In this document: piece after piece, positions 11,506 to 22,919 of the stretch | Layout: the number at the start of each line of letters is the position of its first letter | How positions within the stretch are numbered: the first letter of the stretch is position 1 | DNA from: Siphonodentalium dalli | Taxonomy: Eukaryota > Mollusca > Scaphopoda > Gadilida > Siphonodentaliidae | NCBI GenBank assembly: GCA_032622095.1 | Contig: CP136062.1 | Coordinates: 51,041,349 to 51,105,348 of the forward strand | DNA: 64,000 nucleotides | Direction of reading: 5' to 3' | Translations under genes and position numbers: made by a program | The notes under the pieces: generated by a model | Databases searched by the model: none | What the model saw: only the letters and a program-made list of their open reading frames with translations | What the model was told of the DNA's origin: nothing

Positions 11506-11982
11506 TTATTCTTTTAAATATGAAATGGTTAAAGAAATTGTTAAAGTATAAATGTCATTTTTTTTGGGCAAAATTCATTTTATAAAATGTAGGGGGAGGG
11601 GGCAACAATATCCACATGCAATACAATGTGTCCATTAATTTCTTCTTTAGTATGGCCCTTAGAGTGTAAATTACATCTATCCCTGTATTTTCATTTTATA
11701 TTTGATGTAAATGTAAATGATCTTTGATTAAGTTTGATATATTGGGGACAATTAATTGCTCCTCCTGACCCTGAGCCCTATACCTGTGTTCTCAAATACA
11801 TCATTCAGGGCTTATTTGTGGGCACTAGTGTCTTATACTAGTAAGTAATTATAATAGTTATATAGTTCAGTGAGTGTAACCAGGTGACCACTGTAACAAT
11901 TAAAGTCTATGACCACATTAATTGACATGCTAACACACTGTTCTGTGGTTACTTTGCAGGGACTACATCTTTTCCCTAAAAT
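11506..11982. other. Unassigned AT-rich DNA
   Basis: I recognise no element or gene here. Confidence 0.4.
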
Positions 11983-12186
11983 AATCCGGCATTCACAATA
12001 TGGTAATTATAATGAATTTATGACTGAAGTTATAATTACCGTGTTGTTTGCATCGTTCATAGAGCACATGAGTGTATTTTGAGCTCATCCATGTCTCAAA
12101 TTAATTAATTTGTTGCATATGTTCTGTTAAGTATAAAAGGAGACGGTCCCATAAATGGCCAGATTTAGTGTACAGTGCCCCTTTAA
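11983..12186. mobile_element. Family C TTAA element, left part deleted
   Basis: The right end GATTTAGTGTACAGTGCCCC followed by TTTAA is intact, and the internal palindrome around GGTAATTATAATGAA is partly kept. The left end is reduced to AATCCGGC. The full version is at 60600-60957. Confidence 0.75.
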
Positions 12187-12619
12187 AGTATATTTATTGA
12201 TGATAATGTTGTTCTTATTCACTATAATGGCTATATACATGTATAAATAGGTTCTTTCTTTTCTTGCTTAAAACTTAATGGATCATAGAAGGGTGATGGT
12301 AGGGTGTAAATTTAACTTCAGCCATTGTTATACTTATCCCTAATGACAGTCCATCTCTCCCTATTATCCAAAGACTCATCTTCTCTGGAAAGTATATTTA
12401 TAATTAAATTATCCCCCCCCCCTGACAGGAGGTCTACAGCTACCGGACTGGCCATAACAGATCTCCCAGATTGGTGGGGGGGGCTCTAACTCTCCCTGAC
12501 CCCTCCCGAGGTGCCACCCCTCACTCGATTGAGTTATTGTAGGTCAACTTGTCTGAAGTGTGCTTTCCCCCTGATCTAAGTTGATTTATTTGTTTATGTA
12601 TGACGAAGTGATGACACCA
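12187..12619. other. Unassigned DNA with C and G homopolymers
   Basis: It contains a C9 run near 12413 and a G8 run near 12475. Neither is part of an element I recognise. No gene is seen. Confidence 0.4.
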
Positions 12620-13009
12620 TTAACCCTTTACCAAACAGAACGGCCCTGTGCCAATGCATTCTCTTATATATGCGAGTCGACCATAGGTCGCCTCCCATAT
12701 ATAAGAGAATGCTTTTGCTTAACACATTAAAAATTATAAAATTGTTAAAGAATGTAAGAAAAAATGGTAAAAAGTGTTAAAAAAGATTTTTTTTAGGCCA
12801 ATGCATTCTCTTATATATGCGAGGCGACCTATGGTCGACTCGCATATATAAGAGAATGCATTGGCACAGGGCATAACTGTAACTATCACAATGTAGTCAA
12901 GGAGCCGGTTCCAATGATATCCATATTTGTATGGTTCTATTGAGACAGACCGAAGATATTTTAGGCTGTTGAAGCTTTATTTGGCCGGTTTTGTTGGGTA
13001 AAGGGTTAA
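12620..13009 (+). mobile_element. Complete family B TTAA element
   Basis: TTAA and the inverted ends are present on both sides (the left end has an A for C change in ACCAAACA). Both hairpins are present; the first has mismatches in its right arm (CTCCCATATAT, GCTTTTGC), so it is less perfect than in other copies. Confidence 0.9.
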
Positions 13010-13169
13010 CATGTTGGATTTGCATTATTTTTTTGCTTTCAAACAAGTTCACATTTGTATTGTACATCAAACTTTGATTGTTTTTAACTGAAAAACAAAC
13101 AAACAATATATCTCCAATTTCCTGGACCAACTTCCTGCAAATTGGTGCCCATAATTGATTGGTACACAG

Positions 13170-14233
13170 TAGAGGTGCCACGATTATTTATTTTGATAAT
13201 CGATAATCGGTCGTCAATAATCGACTATAATCGATTAATCGTACATAATAATAATAACATCAGTAGACGTATTCCGTAATATGGCCTATTGCCATATTGG
13301 CTGGATGCTGGTTAACTGCTTTCGCTGCTTGTTTGAGGCTTCGGCTGATGTAATTTTTGTGTTAATAAAGTGCATCATAAACCACCGGTAATGACTAATG
13401 AGCACAATGTGTTCAATACAAGCACAGTTCTCGGCGATGTCATGGTTATAATATTTGTGAGTTCATTGGAACGAACGTAGCCATTAATTTAACAGCCAAA
13501 CATACAAGCAATATAAAAGTAGGAATGCACGACGGACCGCTGGTGGTTCCTAAAAAAAAGGAATCTAATGTTACGGAAACTATAAGTTTCAGCGAACTTC
13601 CAGAGCATGGATAACAATTACAAAGGTGGGCCCCTGCCCGCAAATTTCAGGACTCATAAAAAAATAAGTATTTGGTAATAGTTTATTTCATTTAGCAGTC
13701 ACCACACTATAAGCGATAGCCTGTACTAGTAACATCTAAGTATACTTATACAAACAAAGTATACTTGCTGCAAATGACACCGCCGAGAATATCGCTGATT
13801 AAAATGCCGTAGGTTCCCTGATATCGAGAGAATGTCAATCAACTCCCCTTTGGTCCAATGAGATTCAAGGGCGAGGGCATTCAGTTCACTGACAGTCAGT
13901 CCATTTCAAAGACGTAGTGACGCCTTTCTTGTAGAAATATACAACGATGTCGGCATAAGTTCAAAGCTGCAGTGCCGCCATCATGGCGCCATGCAATTTG
14001 AAGAATATACAATGACTCGAAGAGTAACCATGTCATCAAATGAACTGCCGGCTGTTTGCAACATATACTAGTAGTACTCAAGTTGTCGGAATCTCTTATC
14101 AGGGTATTCAACAATAACCGGCATTTTCCAACGTCCGAAATAAATAACGCAGATTAATCGACGACGGAAATGGTAATCGATTATCGGCTTTATCAACGGT
14201 TCATCGATTATACGATTAATCGTGGCACCCCTA
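13170..14233. mobile_element. Second non-autonomous hAT with perfect 8-bp target duplication
   Basis: The ends TAGAGGTGCCACGATTA and TAATCGTGGCACCCCTA are inverted copies with one difference. The 8-bp duplication GTACACAG lies at 13162-13169 and 14234-14241. The subterminal zones repeat TAATCGAT words. No transposase is seen; the small frames at 13446-13643 and 13896-14114 show no hAT motifs. Confidence 0.92.
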
Positions 14234-14268
14234 GTACACAGTAAATATAACACATGTAAAGTGACATA

Positions 14269-14398
14269 CAGTAGTGCCCTAAATAATCGACTAATGAACC
14301 GACCGATGAATAGCAACAAGCCATATTTCCGACTAAATCCTGAAAAATTACCCATAATTCTGCTGTGGTCAAGGAGTCTATTATTTAGAGCATTACTG
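14269..14398. mobile_element. Family A MITE, left-arm deletion form
   Basis: The ends are CAGTAGTGCCC and GAGCATTACTG with TA flanks. The left arm is cut from AATCGACT to GACCGATGAATAGC, and the right arm is complete. Confidence 0.87.
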
Positions 14399-14460
14399 TA
14401 TTTATCCTTAAAATATTGTAAAGTGCTGACTTGAGCTTCTGACTTGACCTACTTAATTTT

Positions 14461-14990
14461 ATGATGATATCCAGACATCTGAGATACATTACAATTAATA
14501 TCCAGACATTTGAGGTACATTATGATGAAATCCAGACATTTGAGGTACATTGCAATGAAATCCAGACATTTGAGGTACATTACAATGAAATCCAGACATT
14601 TGAGATACATTACAATGATATCCAGACATTTGAGGTACATTACAATGAAATCCAGACATTTGAGGTACATTACAATGAAATCCAGACATTTGAGATACAT
14701 TACAATGATATCCAGACATTTGAGGTACATTACAAGGAAATCCAGACATTTGAGGTACATTACAAGGAAATCCATGTTTGAGGTACATTACAATGAAATC
14801 CAGACATTTGAGGTACATTACAATCATATCCAGACATATGAGGGACATTAAAATGAAATCCAGACATCTGAGTTACATTACATTCAAATCCAGACATCTG
14901 AGGTACATTACAATGTAATCCCAACATTGTAAATACATTACAATGAAACCCAGACATCTGAGGTACAGTAGAATGAAATCCAGACATCAA
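14461..14990 (+). repeat. 30-bp minisatellite, about 17 copies
   Basis: The unit contains ATCCAGACATTTGAGG followed by TACATTACAATGAA. The period of 30 is divisible by three, so all frames on both strands stay open across most of the array. This gives frames of 76-117 codons that are artefacts. Copies at the right end (after 14830) are more diverged than those in the middle. Confidence 0.93.
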
Positions 14991-15288
14991 ATGCTTTCAG
15001 CTGCCATACCCATCTGTAGTTATTGACTTCTGATATATTATCTACTGTACACCTGCTGACCTCAATAACCCAGTTGGTAAGCTCCAAGACAGAATTGCAT
15101 GTCAGCCTGCCATAAACAATTCATTGCTATAGCAACCAAACCTGCTTGAAACTAATAAAGCCGAATAAGGGGTATATAGCCTATTGTATCTATATTTCCG
15201 CCTGATGGGGGACATGGGATGTGATAAGATGCGGCATGTTTACTTAACCGTTTCCATCCTTTATGACTGCCATACAGAGAGTGACATA
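14991..15288. other. Unassigned DNA
   Basis: No element or gene is recognised in this spacer of roughly 300 bp. Confidence 0.4.
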
Positions 15289-15501
15289 CAGTAATGCTCT
15301 AAATAATCGACTCCTTAACCACAGCAGAATTATGGGTGACTTTTCAGGATTTAATCGGAAATATGGCATGTTGGCATTCATTGGAAAGCTCTCGGCAAGA
15401 GCTTTCCGTTGAATGGCAACAAGCCATATTTCCGACTAAATCCTGAAAAGTTACCCATAATTCTGCTGTGGTTAAGGAGTCGATTATTTAGGGCATTACT
15501 G
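15289..15501. mobile_element. Complete family A palindromic MITE
   Basis: The ends are CAGTAATGCTC and GGGCATTACTG with TA on each side. The two arms of about 105 bp are near-perfect inverted copies meeting at CTCGGCAAGAG. This is a clean reference copy for the family. Confidence 0.93.
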
Positions 15502-15883
15502 TAGATGATGCAGATGATGGATTCTGCTAAGGTTGTTCGAGTAAACATTGTGGTCAGTTCAAAATCTCTTCTGATTGAATAGATTGAGCCCTACATGTTC
15601 GGCATATTTAAAGCCACATGGTGGTTTTCGCTCCAAAATACACCCAATAATAATCTAATATGAATTTTTCCTGGTATCGAAATAGGTTGAAAAATATTTT
15701 AACTACCTTTTTACGAGCACCATACATGTATTTCCCAGAAAGACGCATTGAAATTATAAAGAATATGACTTCAAACACAATGTTTGGCCCCCCAACAAAA
15801 ACTGTGCAATTTCTATTCATCGGAATTCTGGAATCGGAAATGGAATGTCCGAAAAAGATATATTGCATTATAACATGAAACTA
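15502..15883. other. Unassigned DNA
   Basis: Frames are open on both strands at 15608-15878, but the translations show no domain I know. No repeat partner is seen in the window. Confidence 0.4.
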
Positions 15884-16056
15884 CAGTAATGCCTGGTAAT
15901 GTCCTAAATAATCGACTACTTAACCACAGCAGAATTATGGGTAATTTTTCAGGATTTAGTCGGAAATATGGCAACAAGCCATATTTCCGACTAAATCCTG
16001 AAAAGTTACCCATAATTCTGCTGTGGTTAAGGAGTCGATTAATTAGGGCATTACTG
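15884..16056. mobile_element. Family A MITE, short form
   Basis: The left end has a small duplication (CAGTAATGCCTGGTAATGTCC). The arms are inverted copies, but the palindrome centre is shortened to GGCAACAAGCC. The right end is GGGCATTACTG followed by TA. Confidence 0.88.
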
Positions 16057-16214
16057 TATTCAAAAACTTCCTGCACTGCTTTCTCTTCGTTTTTATCATC
16101 AAATTGATATAGTTCCATAAACGTTTCAGAGCGACGACAGATCTAGATTTTCTTCCCAAGGTCTACAGTTGCAATTTTTAGGCACAAACGAAACGATCTC
16201 AAATTTATCAAAAA

Positions 16215-16599
16215 TTAACCCTTTACCCAACAGAAGGGCCCTGTGCCAATGCATTCTCTTATATATGCGAGTCGACCATAGGTCGCCTCGCATATATAAG
16301 AGAATGCATTGGCTTAACACATTAAAAATTATAAAATTGTTAAAGAATGTAAGAAAAAATGGTAAAAAAAGATTTTTTTTAGGCCAATGCATTCTCTTAT
16401 CTTATATATGCGAGGCGACCTATGGTCGACTCGCATATATAAGAGAATGCATTGGCACAGGGCATAACTGTAACTATCACAATGTGGTCAAGGAGCCGGT
16501 TCCAATGATAACCATATTTGTATGGTTCTATTGAGACAGACCGAAGATATTTTAGGCTGTTGAAGCTTGTTTTGGCCGGTTTGTTGGGTAAAGGGTTAA
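16215..16599 (+). mobile_element. Complete family B TTAA element
   Basis: Both TTAA ends and both hairpins are present. The second hairpin carries a local duplication CTTATCTTATATAT in its left arm. The spacer between the hairpins is shorter than in other copies. Confidence 0.92.
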
Positions 16600-17556
16600 A
16601 CAAATCATGTGTTTTCAGCACTATACATCCAAAACTTTGTTCGGAAATCTTCCATGTGTTTTTAAATACCTCTTATCAAATTATATATGCATAATTTTTG
16701 GGTTCCAATGTTCCGTTAAACAATAAAGCCAAAAAAAACAAACATTTTTGTCTCTGATACCCTGCTTGGCTGAGATTTTCTTGCCTCCCTCAGTTTTTTC
16801 TTCTTAATTTTCTCCGGAAAGCTAGTCTATATAGTTACCTGTTAAAGTGTCAATGTGTCTATATAGTTACCGGGTAGCCAGTTACCTGTTAAAGTGTCAA
16901 TGTGAATATTTATCGTTTTCCCAATCCCAAAAGCAAAAATAAGTGGGTTTTTAAGCTCAATGTTGGTTGAGATCTTACTGCAGAGTGAATGAATTCAAGG
17001 GACAACATGATTTTAATCAATGCTTCATGCTTGGCTTATTTTTGATACACATGGATCTACCATATTGCATCGCACCGTGACTATACTATTATATTGCTTA
17101 CGGCTGGAAGGTTTAAAAAAAAAAAACCTTGCCTGCCTGTCTGGAAAAATTTCCCAATGTTATCGGAAACAGAGAAGTTTTTTGTTTTGGCCTAATACAG
17201 AGCAAACAGATGACCTAAATCATCAAAATAATCTTGAAGTTTTTTATGCCGACAATGCAGAAAACACTCCTTGCGACATTTGCATTACTTGTGATGTCAT
17301 CAGTGAAAGACAGTGATATGTGATAACACAGAATGATATATTAGTGCCTTGGAGGGTGATAATTTCATCAGTTTGAACACTTGATGGAAACACACTGTTG
17401 CCAGAGGCATTCACTCTAATGTGTTTATATTGCCATCTAACAATCACCACATGATTAGCCTTAAATAGATGTTCAATATTTATGGAAATGTAATAGGTAT
17501 TTTGATGGGGACCTCTTTCTGTAAATAGTCAGACACACTATTTCCAGGCTTGCCCG
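16600..17556. other. Unassigned DNA with a small tandem duplication
   Basis: The words CTATATAGTTACC and TTACCTGTTAAAGTGTCAAT are repeated at 16825-16905. A 98-codon frame at 17020-17316 has no recognisable domain and no supporting context. Confidence 0.4.
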
Positions 17557-17820
17557 TATTTGGGACATGTTCAGTATTATTATAGTAATGCCCTAAATAA
17601 TCGACTCCTTAACCACAGCAGAATTATTGGTAATTTTTCAGGATTTAGTCGGAAATATGGCTTGTTGCCATTCATCGGAAAGCTCTCACTGAGATCTTTC
17701 CGATGAATGGCAGCAAGCCATATTTCTGAATAAATCCTGAAAAGTTACCCATAATTCTGCTGTGGTTAAGGAGTCGATTATTTAGGGCATTGCTGTATTT
17801 GGGACATGTTCAGTATTATT
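17557..17820. mobile_element. Family A MITE (17583-17795) flanked by a 25-bp direct repeat
   Basis: The element is near-complete; its first base is mutated (TAGTAATGCCC) and the right end reads GGCATTGCTG. Positions 17557-17581 and 17796-17820 are identical over 25 bp, whereas other A copies are flanked by TA only. The right arm has TTTCTGAATAAATCC in place of the usual TTTCCGACTAAATCC. Confidence 0.88.
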
Positions 17821-19554
17821 GCGAAAGGTTGAGCAACACGCTCTTTTGATGTTTGTATGGAGATTTTCTTACTCGGCAGTCACCCTTCTTTGAAGTTTGC
17901 CTGAAATATACTCCTATTTACATTGTGGTATGCGATGCTTTGATGGTTCATCAAAATTACCTTGTAGTTTGTGGCACTTTGATTTGAAAGGGTTATGATG
18001 TATCATACTGTGCTCAGTTGATCCACTTTCGAAAGTCAGCATTCTGTTTAACCTCCGACCTGCATGTATGCCTCAAATCTAATCATTGACAAGGGGAATG
18101 GTTCTGTTTTATGGGCCCTCAGCCATATTAGATGGGATGTGGTTAGAGGGTCTCCTTTGGGGGTATATGCCTTGATTGATTAGGGTTTAATGTCGCTTTC
18201 AGCAACTAAGGCCATATCACGACATTGCCAGTTTTAGTGGTGGAGGAAATTCGCACACTTAAGGCTAATCCAACAGTGATTTCAATGGCTGATAAACTTG
18301 TCGACCATGTGCGTTGTACGCCTTGATATTAATTTCCAACTGTACCTAGATATAGCAATAAATGTGGTCAAAATAGTAGGCATATCCATTTTTCCCCTTC
18401 TGCATCGCTACAAGATATCAGATTTGAAAAAAGTTTACAGCCGAAGATTGAATCTAATATGTTGTTAAAGTTATTAATACAAATATAAGTCAAAAAGTGG
18501 ATTCAAAATCCCCCAAAGCACTGTTGCAGCCGCTACAGCGCTGCTTTTAAAAAAAATGGGACGCGATGTGGGTGACACATGCTTTGTTTCTACCTGTTAA
18601 AAATCTAAGTCAAAAAGTGGATTCAAAACCCTCGTTACTTTTGACATATTTAAACAATGTCAATTAGACTCCTGTTATAATGGAGATGCCATATCATGGA
18701 GATGATTATGTATAAGTTTGGTGGAAATCTGCGACAAAACTATTTCATAATTTTTACTGCTCCTCCCCCTTTTCTGCCCCTGCCATAAACAGAGTCACTT
18801 TTAGATAATTTTAAACCGCACCATTATCTTACTTGTAAAGAGTTACCTGCATGGTCCCTCATGAAGTTATATAGCACACAGACAGACAATCGAAAATTTG
18901 GTGTCTTTAACCCACACTACTTGAATCTTCGTTTCATTGGAGAACAATATATATGAATGTGGTGGAAATTGGCGCTAAACATATTTTATCAGTTTTGGTT
19001 ACCCTCCCCTCCCCTACCTATCCCTGACTAAAGCAGTACCACTTTTGACATCTTTATACCACTCAATTAGATTCATTATGAAGATGAATATTTATACAAT
19101 TTGTGGAAATCAGTGACTAAACAAAATCATCTCTTATCGAAACGGCACCAATTTTGCATATTTAAATGATCCAATTTAGGATTCCTCGTATCACGGAGAA
19201 GAATATGTATAAATTTTTGGAAATTAGAGTCCCTCTCCCCCACTATATACACCCCAAGCAGACTAGGCATCTTTATACCGCACAGTTAGACTCCTGATAT
19301 CATGGAGATGATTATGTATAAACTTAAAATCTTGCTGCTCCACCCTATTTTCTGTCATAATGATATTATTTTAATAATGCGGTTCTGACACTAGTTATGA
19401 AAACACAAGATTTAAAGGTGAATTCCTGCTAGACGGATATGATTTTTTTGCATAAAAAGTTTCCTCGTCAGATTTAAATAAAATTTTGAACCTGGGAATT
19501 ATATTGTAAACAATGTATATGCTAAAACGTTTGCACTGAGGCCTATGGAAAACA
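17821..19554. repeat. Unassigned DNA with a decayed tandem repeat near 18460-19340
   Basis: Words such as TCATGGAGATGATTATGTAT and GGTGGAAATC recur at 18694, 18945, 19070, 19190 and 19300 in similar order, each followed by a C-rich stretch. This looks like an old tandem repeat with a period near 130-250 bp. No gene is seen. Confidence 0.5.
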
Positions 19555-19760
19555 TTTACACCAATGTAACCACCAGGGATAATCCAGGATCACCAGTGTA
19601 ACCTCCAGGGATAATCCAGGATCACCCTGAAGTAAACATTTACACCAGTGTAACCTCCAGGGATAATCCAGGATCACCAGTGTAACCTAAAGGGATAATC
19701 CAGGATCACCAGTGTAACCTACATGGATAATCCAGGATCACCCTGAAGTAAACTGTCAGA
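19555..19760 (+). repeat. 32-bp minisatellite, about 5 copies
   Basis: The unit contains ACCAGTGTAACCTCC followed by AGGGATAATCCAGGATC. Two copies are followed by ACCCTGAAGTAAAC, so a higher-order unit is starting to form. Confidence 0.88.
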
Positions 19761-19787
19761 AATTACCACACAGACTGCATGGAATGG

Positions 19788-20251
19788 TTCAAGTCTGAGT
19801 TTAGTGTGCCTGTCATTTGCAGAATGAGGTCCCCAGAGGGTGAATTTAGTGATGCTATCCTGCATAGTGGGCTATCATCACCAAATTCACCCTCTGGGGA
19901 CCTCATTCTGCTTTGGCCTCATCTTCTCAGCAAAGTTTCTTTATTATCAAATTTCTAAACTACTTCACATAGATTCTATTTCTTTTTTAGTTTAGTTTCT
20001 CTATATCCGCAAATTGGCAGACGACACATTGCATAATCGAGGTTCCCAATGGGTGAACATCAAACTATTCACCATTTGGGATTTTCAATCTGAGTCTTAT
20101 GTCTCCCATAGCAGATGAGGCAATGCAGAATGAGGTCCCCAGATGGTAAATTTGGTGATGCTAGCCCACTGTGCGGGATAGCATCACTAAATTCATCCTC
20201 TGGGGACCTCATTCTGCAATGACAGGCACACTAAACTCAGACTCGGAAGTG
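19788..20251. mobile_element. Family D hAT-like hairpin MITE, long form
   Basis: The ends AAGTCTGAGTTTAGTGTG and CACTAAACTCAGACT are inverted copies. The two AGAATGAGGTCCCC hairpins sit at about 19821-19910 and 20127-20216. The middle is in the opposite orientation to 7367-7806. No clear target duplication is seen. Confidence 0.85.
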
Positions 20252-20443
20252 CATGTTGCTAAGAAAACAACAGTGGGTATGTAACAAGCTCGATATCAAA
20301 GCAGAATGTCTACCAGGTGAGATATTACACATCATAAATGATTCAAATACGTCTAAAGTATGATAGATCTCATAATTCTTCTTATTTTATTAGATTAAAA
20401 AGGCTCTCATTTCATTGATTTGGAGCTTAAAAACAGAAAAATA

Positions 20444-20617
20444 CAGTAATGCCCTAAATAATCGACTCCTTAACCACAACAGAATTATGGGTAACTTTTC
20501 AGGATTTAGTCCGAAATATGGTTTGTTGCCATTCATCGGAAAGCTCTTCCGACTAAATCCTGAAAAGTTACCCATAATTCTGCTGTGGTTAAGGAGTTGA
20601 TTATTTAGGGCGTTACT
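20444..20617. mobile_element. Family A MITE, short form
   Basis: The left end CAGTAATGCCC is preceded by TA. The right end has drifted to GGGCGTTACTA. The centre is deleted (GGAAAGCTCTTCCGACTAAA). Confidence 0.87.
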
Positions 20618-21320
20618 ACACATTATGATTATCTTGAATACTCACCTCATATACAATGTGCATCTGAGACATCTTTATACAGGATAAGGCCTAAATAAGT
20701 TTATGATGTTTCCTGTAACAGAGGGGACAAAAAGTAACGGTGGGAGGCCTAAAAATTATTATTTTTAATTTTATTTGGGAAACATCCACATATGAAATAT
20801 ATTCATTCTGAATATATGCCCCTGGCAGCATTAATGTAACGTTATTCTTATACATGGATTATAAGTAGTGGCTCACCTTGTCAGAGTGATTATCATTTTG
20901 TTTATCGCGATTAATTCGTCCAACCAATAGAGAAAAATTTATTTGTTTACAACTGTGCATACTTCAGATGTTATCATTTAAAAAAAATTGTATATTCGAT
21001 GTAGTTGGAATTGACGTTTGTTTGTTTTTTAAAAATATTTTTATTGGGATCAAGTGAACATACACTTACTTTCTAGTACCTACATTTCTACTAACATGTC
21101 ATGCTTGGCCAGGCATTATGTGTCCCAAACAATTGGCCAACTGATGAAGGTCAGACAATTAGTGGGTGCAGCGATGTCCGGAATAAGCTTTTCTGTAAAT
21201 TTTAATATAATTTGGATGGAAGATTCAGTATCTTGGGTTTTGTAGAATTACAGAAAAATGCTCTTTATACTGCTTTATAGAGAACAAATGTACATACAAT
21301 AACTACTAATTTATGATATA
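20618..21320. other. Unassigned AT-rich DNA
   Basis: A 63-codon frame at 21054-21245 shows no known domain. I recognise no element before the Helitron boundary at 21321. Confidence 0.4.
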
Positions 21321-21399
21321 CTGGCTGGGGTACCCGACATTGCTCAGGTAAAGAAGATTGGAATTTTTTTAAAGTGTTTTGACATACATTTACACAATG

Positions 21400-21640
21400 T
21401 CAAAGAACATCTCTGTACATCACATTGGTGGTTTTCCCTTCTGCTTCGTGGATTAATATGTTTTGTGATGATCCAACCCTCGAGCACGCAATGTAGAGCT
21501 GGCCATGGGAGAAACACGACGATATTAAATTAAGTGCAGCGATCTTGAGGGATTGACTCTGAGCCTTATTTACAGTCAATGCAAAGCTGAGTCTAACTGA
21601 AAATGGAAGAGTATGGTGTCCGTGTAGACTGACGATAAAG
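21400..21640 (-). pseudogene. Helitron Rep-helicase, C-terminal remnant
   Basis: Read on the minus strand, about 80 codons end at a stop at 21402-21400. The translation includes LSFALTVNKAQSQSL, then CFSHGQLYIACSRV, then YRDVL at the end. These match the last conserved helicase motifs of PIF1-like Helitron helicases (the NKxQGQTL and SHGQLYVALSR types). The upstream helicase motifs and the HUH Rep nuclease are absent. A typical full protein is well over 1000 residues, so only the tail remains, directly before the element's 3' hairpin, as in intact Helitrons. It has no start codon of its own and is not expected to make a protein. Confidence 0.85.
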
Positions 21641-21793
21641 AGATTTCACTATTGATATATTCATGATATGGTTTGACTAAAGAGCATTCTGCTCGCTTAT
21701 GTGCACATCAAGTTAACTACATGTACATTCCATGTGGAGTCTCAGCTGGTCTTTTTAAGACATCTGAGGTAAACGTGACCTATCTGATAATAC

Positions 21794-22039
21794 TCACAGA
21801 GTCAAATTAACCCATTTATACAAATTACCCCATATATACAAATTACCCCATATATACAAATTAACCCATATATACAAATTACCCCATATATACAAATTAC
21901 CCCATATATACAAATTAACCCATTTATACAAATTACCCCATATATACAAATTAACCCATATATACAAATTACCCCATATATGCAAATTACCCCATATATA
22001 CAAATTACCCCATATATACAAATTACCCCATATATACAA
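21794..22039 (+). repeat. 18-bp minisatellite inside the Helitron
   Basis: The unit is TACAAATTACCCCATATA, about 13-14 copies, with TTAACCCAT and TTTATA variants. It lies near the Helitron's 5' end. The 81-codon minus-strand frame over it is the repeat read through (YIWGNL units). Confidence 0.93.
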
Positions 22040-22125
22040 ATATTCAGCTATGATGGTCCAGCCGTTTGATCACCTATAAGCAGATGAACAAACAAACAAA
22101 CAAAATTTAGTTTTATTAGTATAGA

Positions 22126-22919
22126 TACAAGGTACTCCAATGACTTATAACAATAATGTTTTTAATTATGCAACGTCTACCAACTCTGGAAACTTTACTG
22201 TTTCTTGAGACTCAATGCTCATTTGTCATTTCTTGCCTGTCTACATGTATCTTCACTGAATCATTCACACATAATGTGTACATGCAGGACGCGTTTCAAC
22301 TTTACTGTATCAATTGCGTTGCATGCATCAGCTATAATGATTTGTGTGCTTGCAGGACGCATTTCAGCTTTACTGTATCAATCGTGTTACATGCATCAAC
22401 TATATGTATACTGGCTTATGTGATTCCAAACACAACTCGTTTATATTTCACACTGTTCGGCCTTTTAGTGTGTATTTTATACTGCGAAGATTCATGTACC
22501 GGTATAACGCAAACATGCGCATTAAAAGTTTATGGATAGCAGAAACATATAATTCAACTATCGCATCACATGTGTAGCTTTTCCACCTTTACATGTGTGT
22601 CGAGCGCATATTATACTGCCAATCAATCAATTCCCATTATTGCATTGTCAAACTTTCAAGATAAATATCATTGCTAAATCGGCAACCAATGGCATGCATA
22701 AAAATTTGACATTCATATCAAAATAAGTCCTAACCCATTAGTTACTTGCTGTTTGTATTTCTCGATGAAGATGTAAGTTGACAATTAAGTCACTGGTGTA
22801 GGAATTCAGGAATTGTCACCGGAATTTACCTAGGTTGTTATGGTGTGTCCTTGGTTACCAATAATTCTCTATCAATTGAAAGTGTTCGCGTCCAAGTAAA
22901 AATTGATTGCTTTGTTACA
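22126..22919. other. Unassigned DNA with a 70-bp tandem duplication
   Basis: A segment containing GCAGGACGC, TTTACTGTATCAAT and GCATGCATCA is repeated at about 22283-22340 and 22353-22410. The open frames over it (22156-22577) are a by-product. No gene is supported. Confidence 0.45.

Larger units (their letters stand above)
21321..22125 (-). mobile_element. Helitron, internally deleted, both termini present
   Basis: On the minus strand the element starts TCTATACTAATAAAAC, which fits the known Helitron 5' consensus TCTMTAYTAM. It ends with a stem of ACCTGA and TCGGGT followed by ACCCCAGCCAG. It sits precisely between A (22126) and T (21320), as expected for Helitron insertion. Inside are an 18-bp minisatellite and the last 80 codons or so of the helicase. 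The Rep domain and most of the helicase are gone, so it cannot move on its own. Confidence 0.85.

Noticed and set aside
14461-14851. Long overlapping open frames on both strands (up to 117 codons)
   Set aside because: They come from a 30-bp repeat whose period is divisible by three, so every frame stays open.
22156-22577. 127-codon frame with Cys-rich repeats
   Set aside because: It spans a 70-bp tandem duplication in which three overlapping frames are open. The apparent Cys pattern reflects the repeat.
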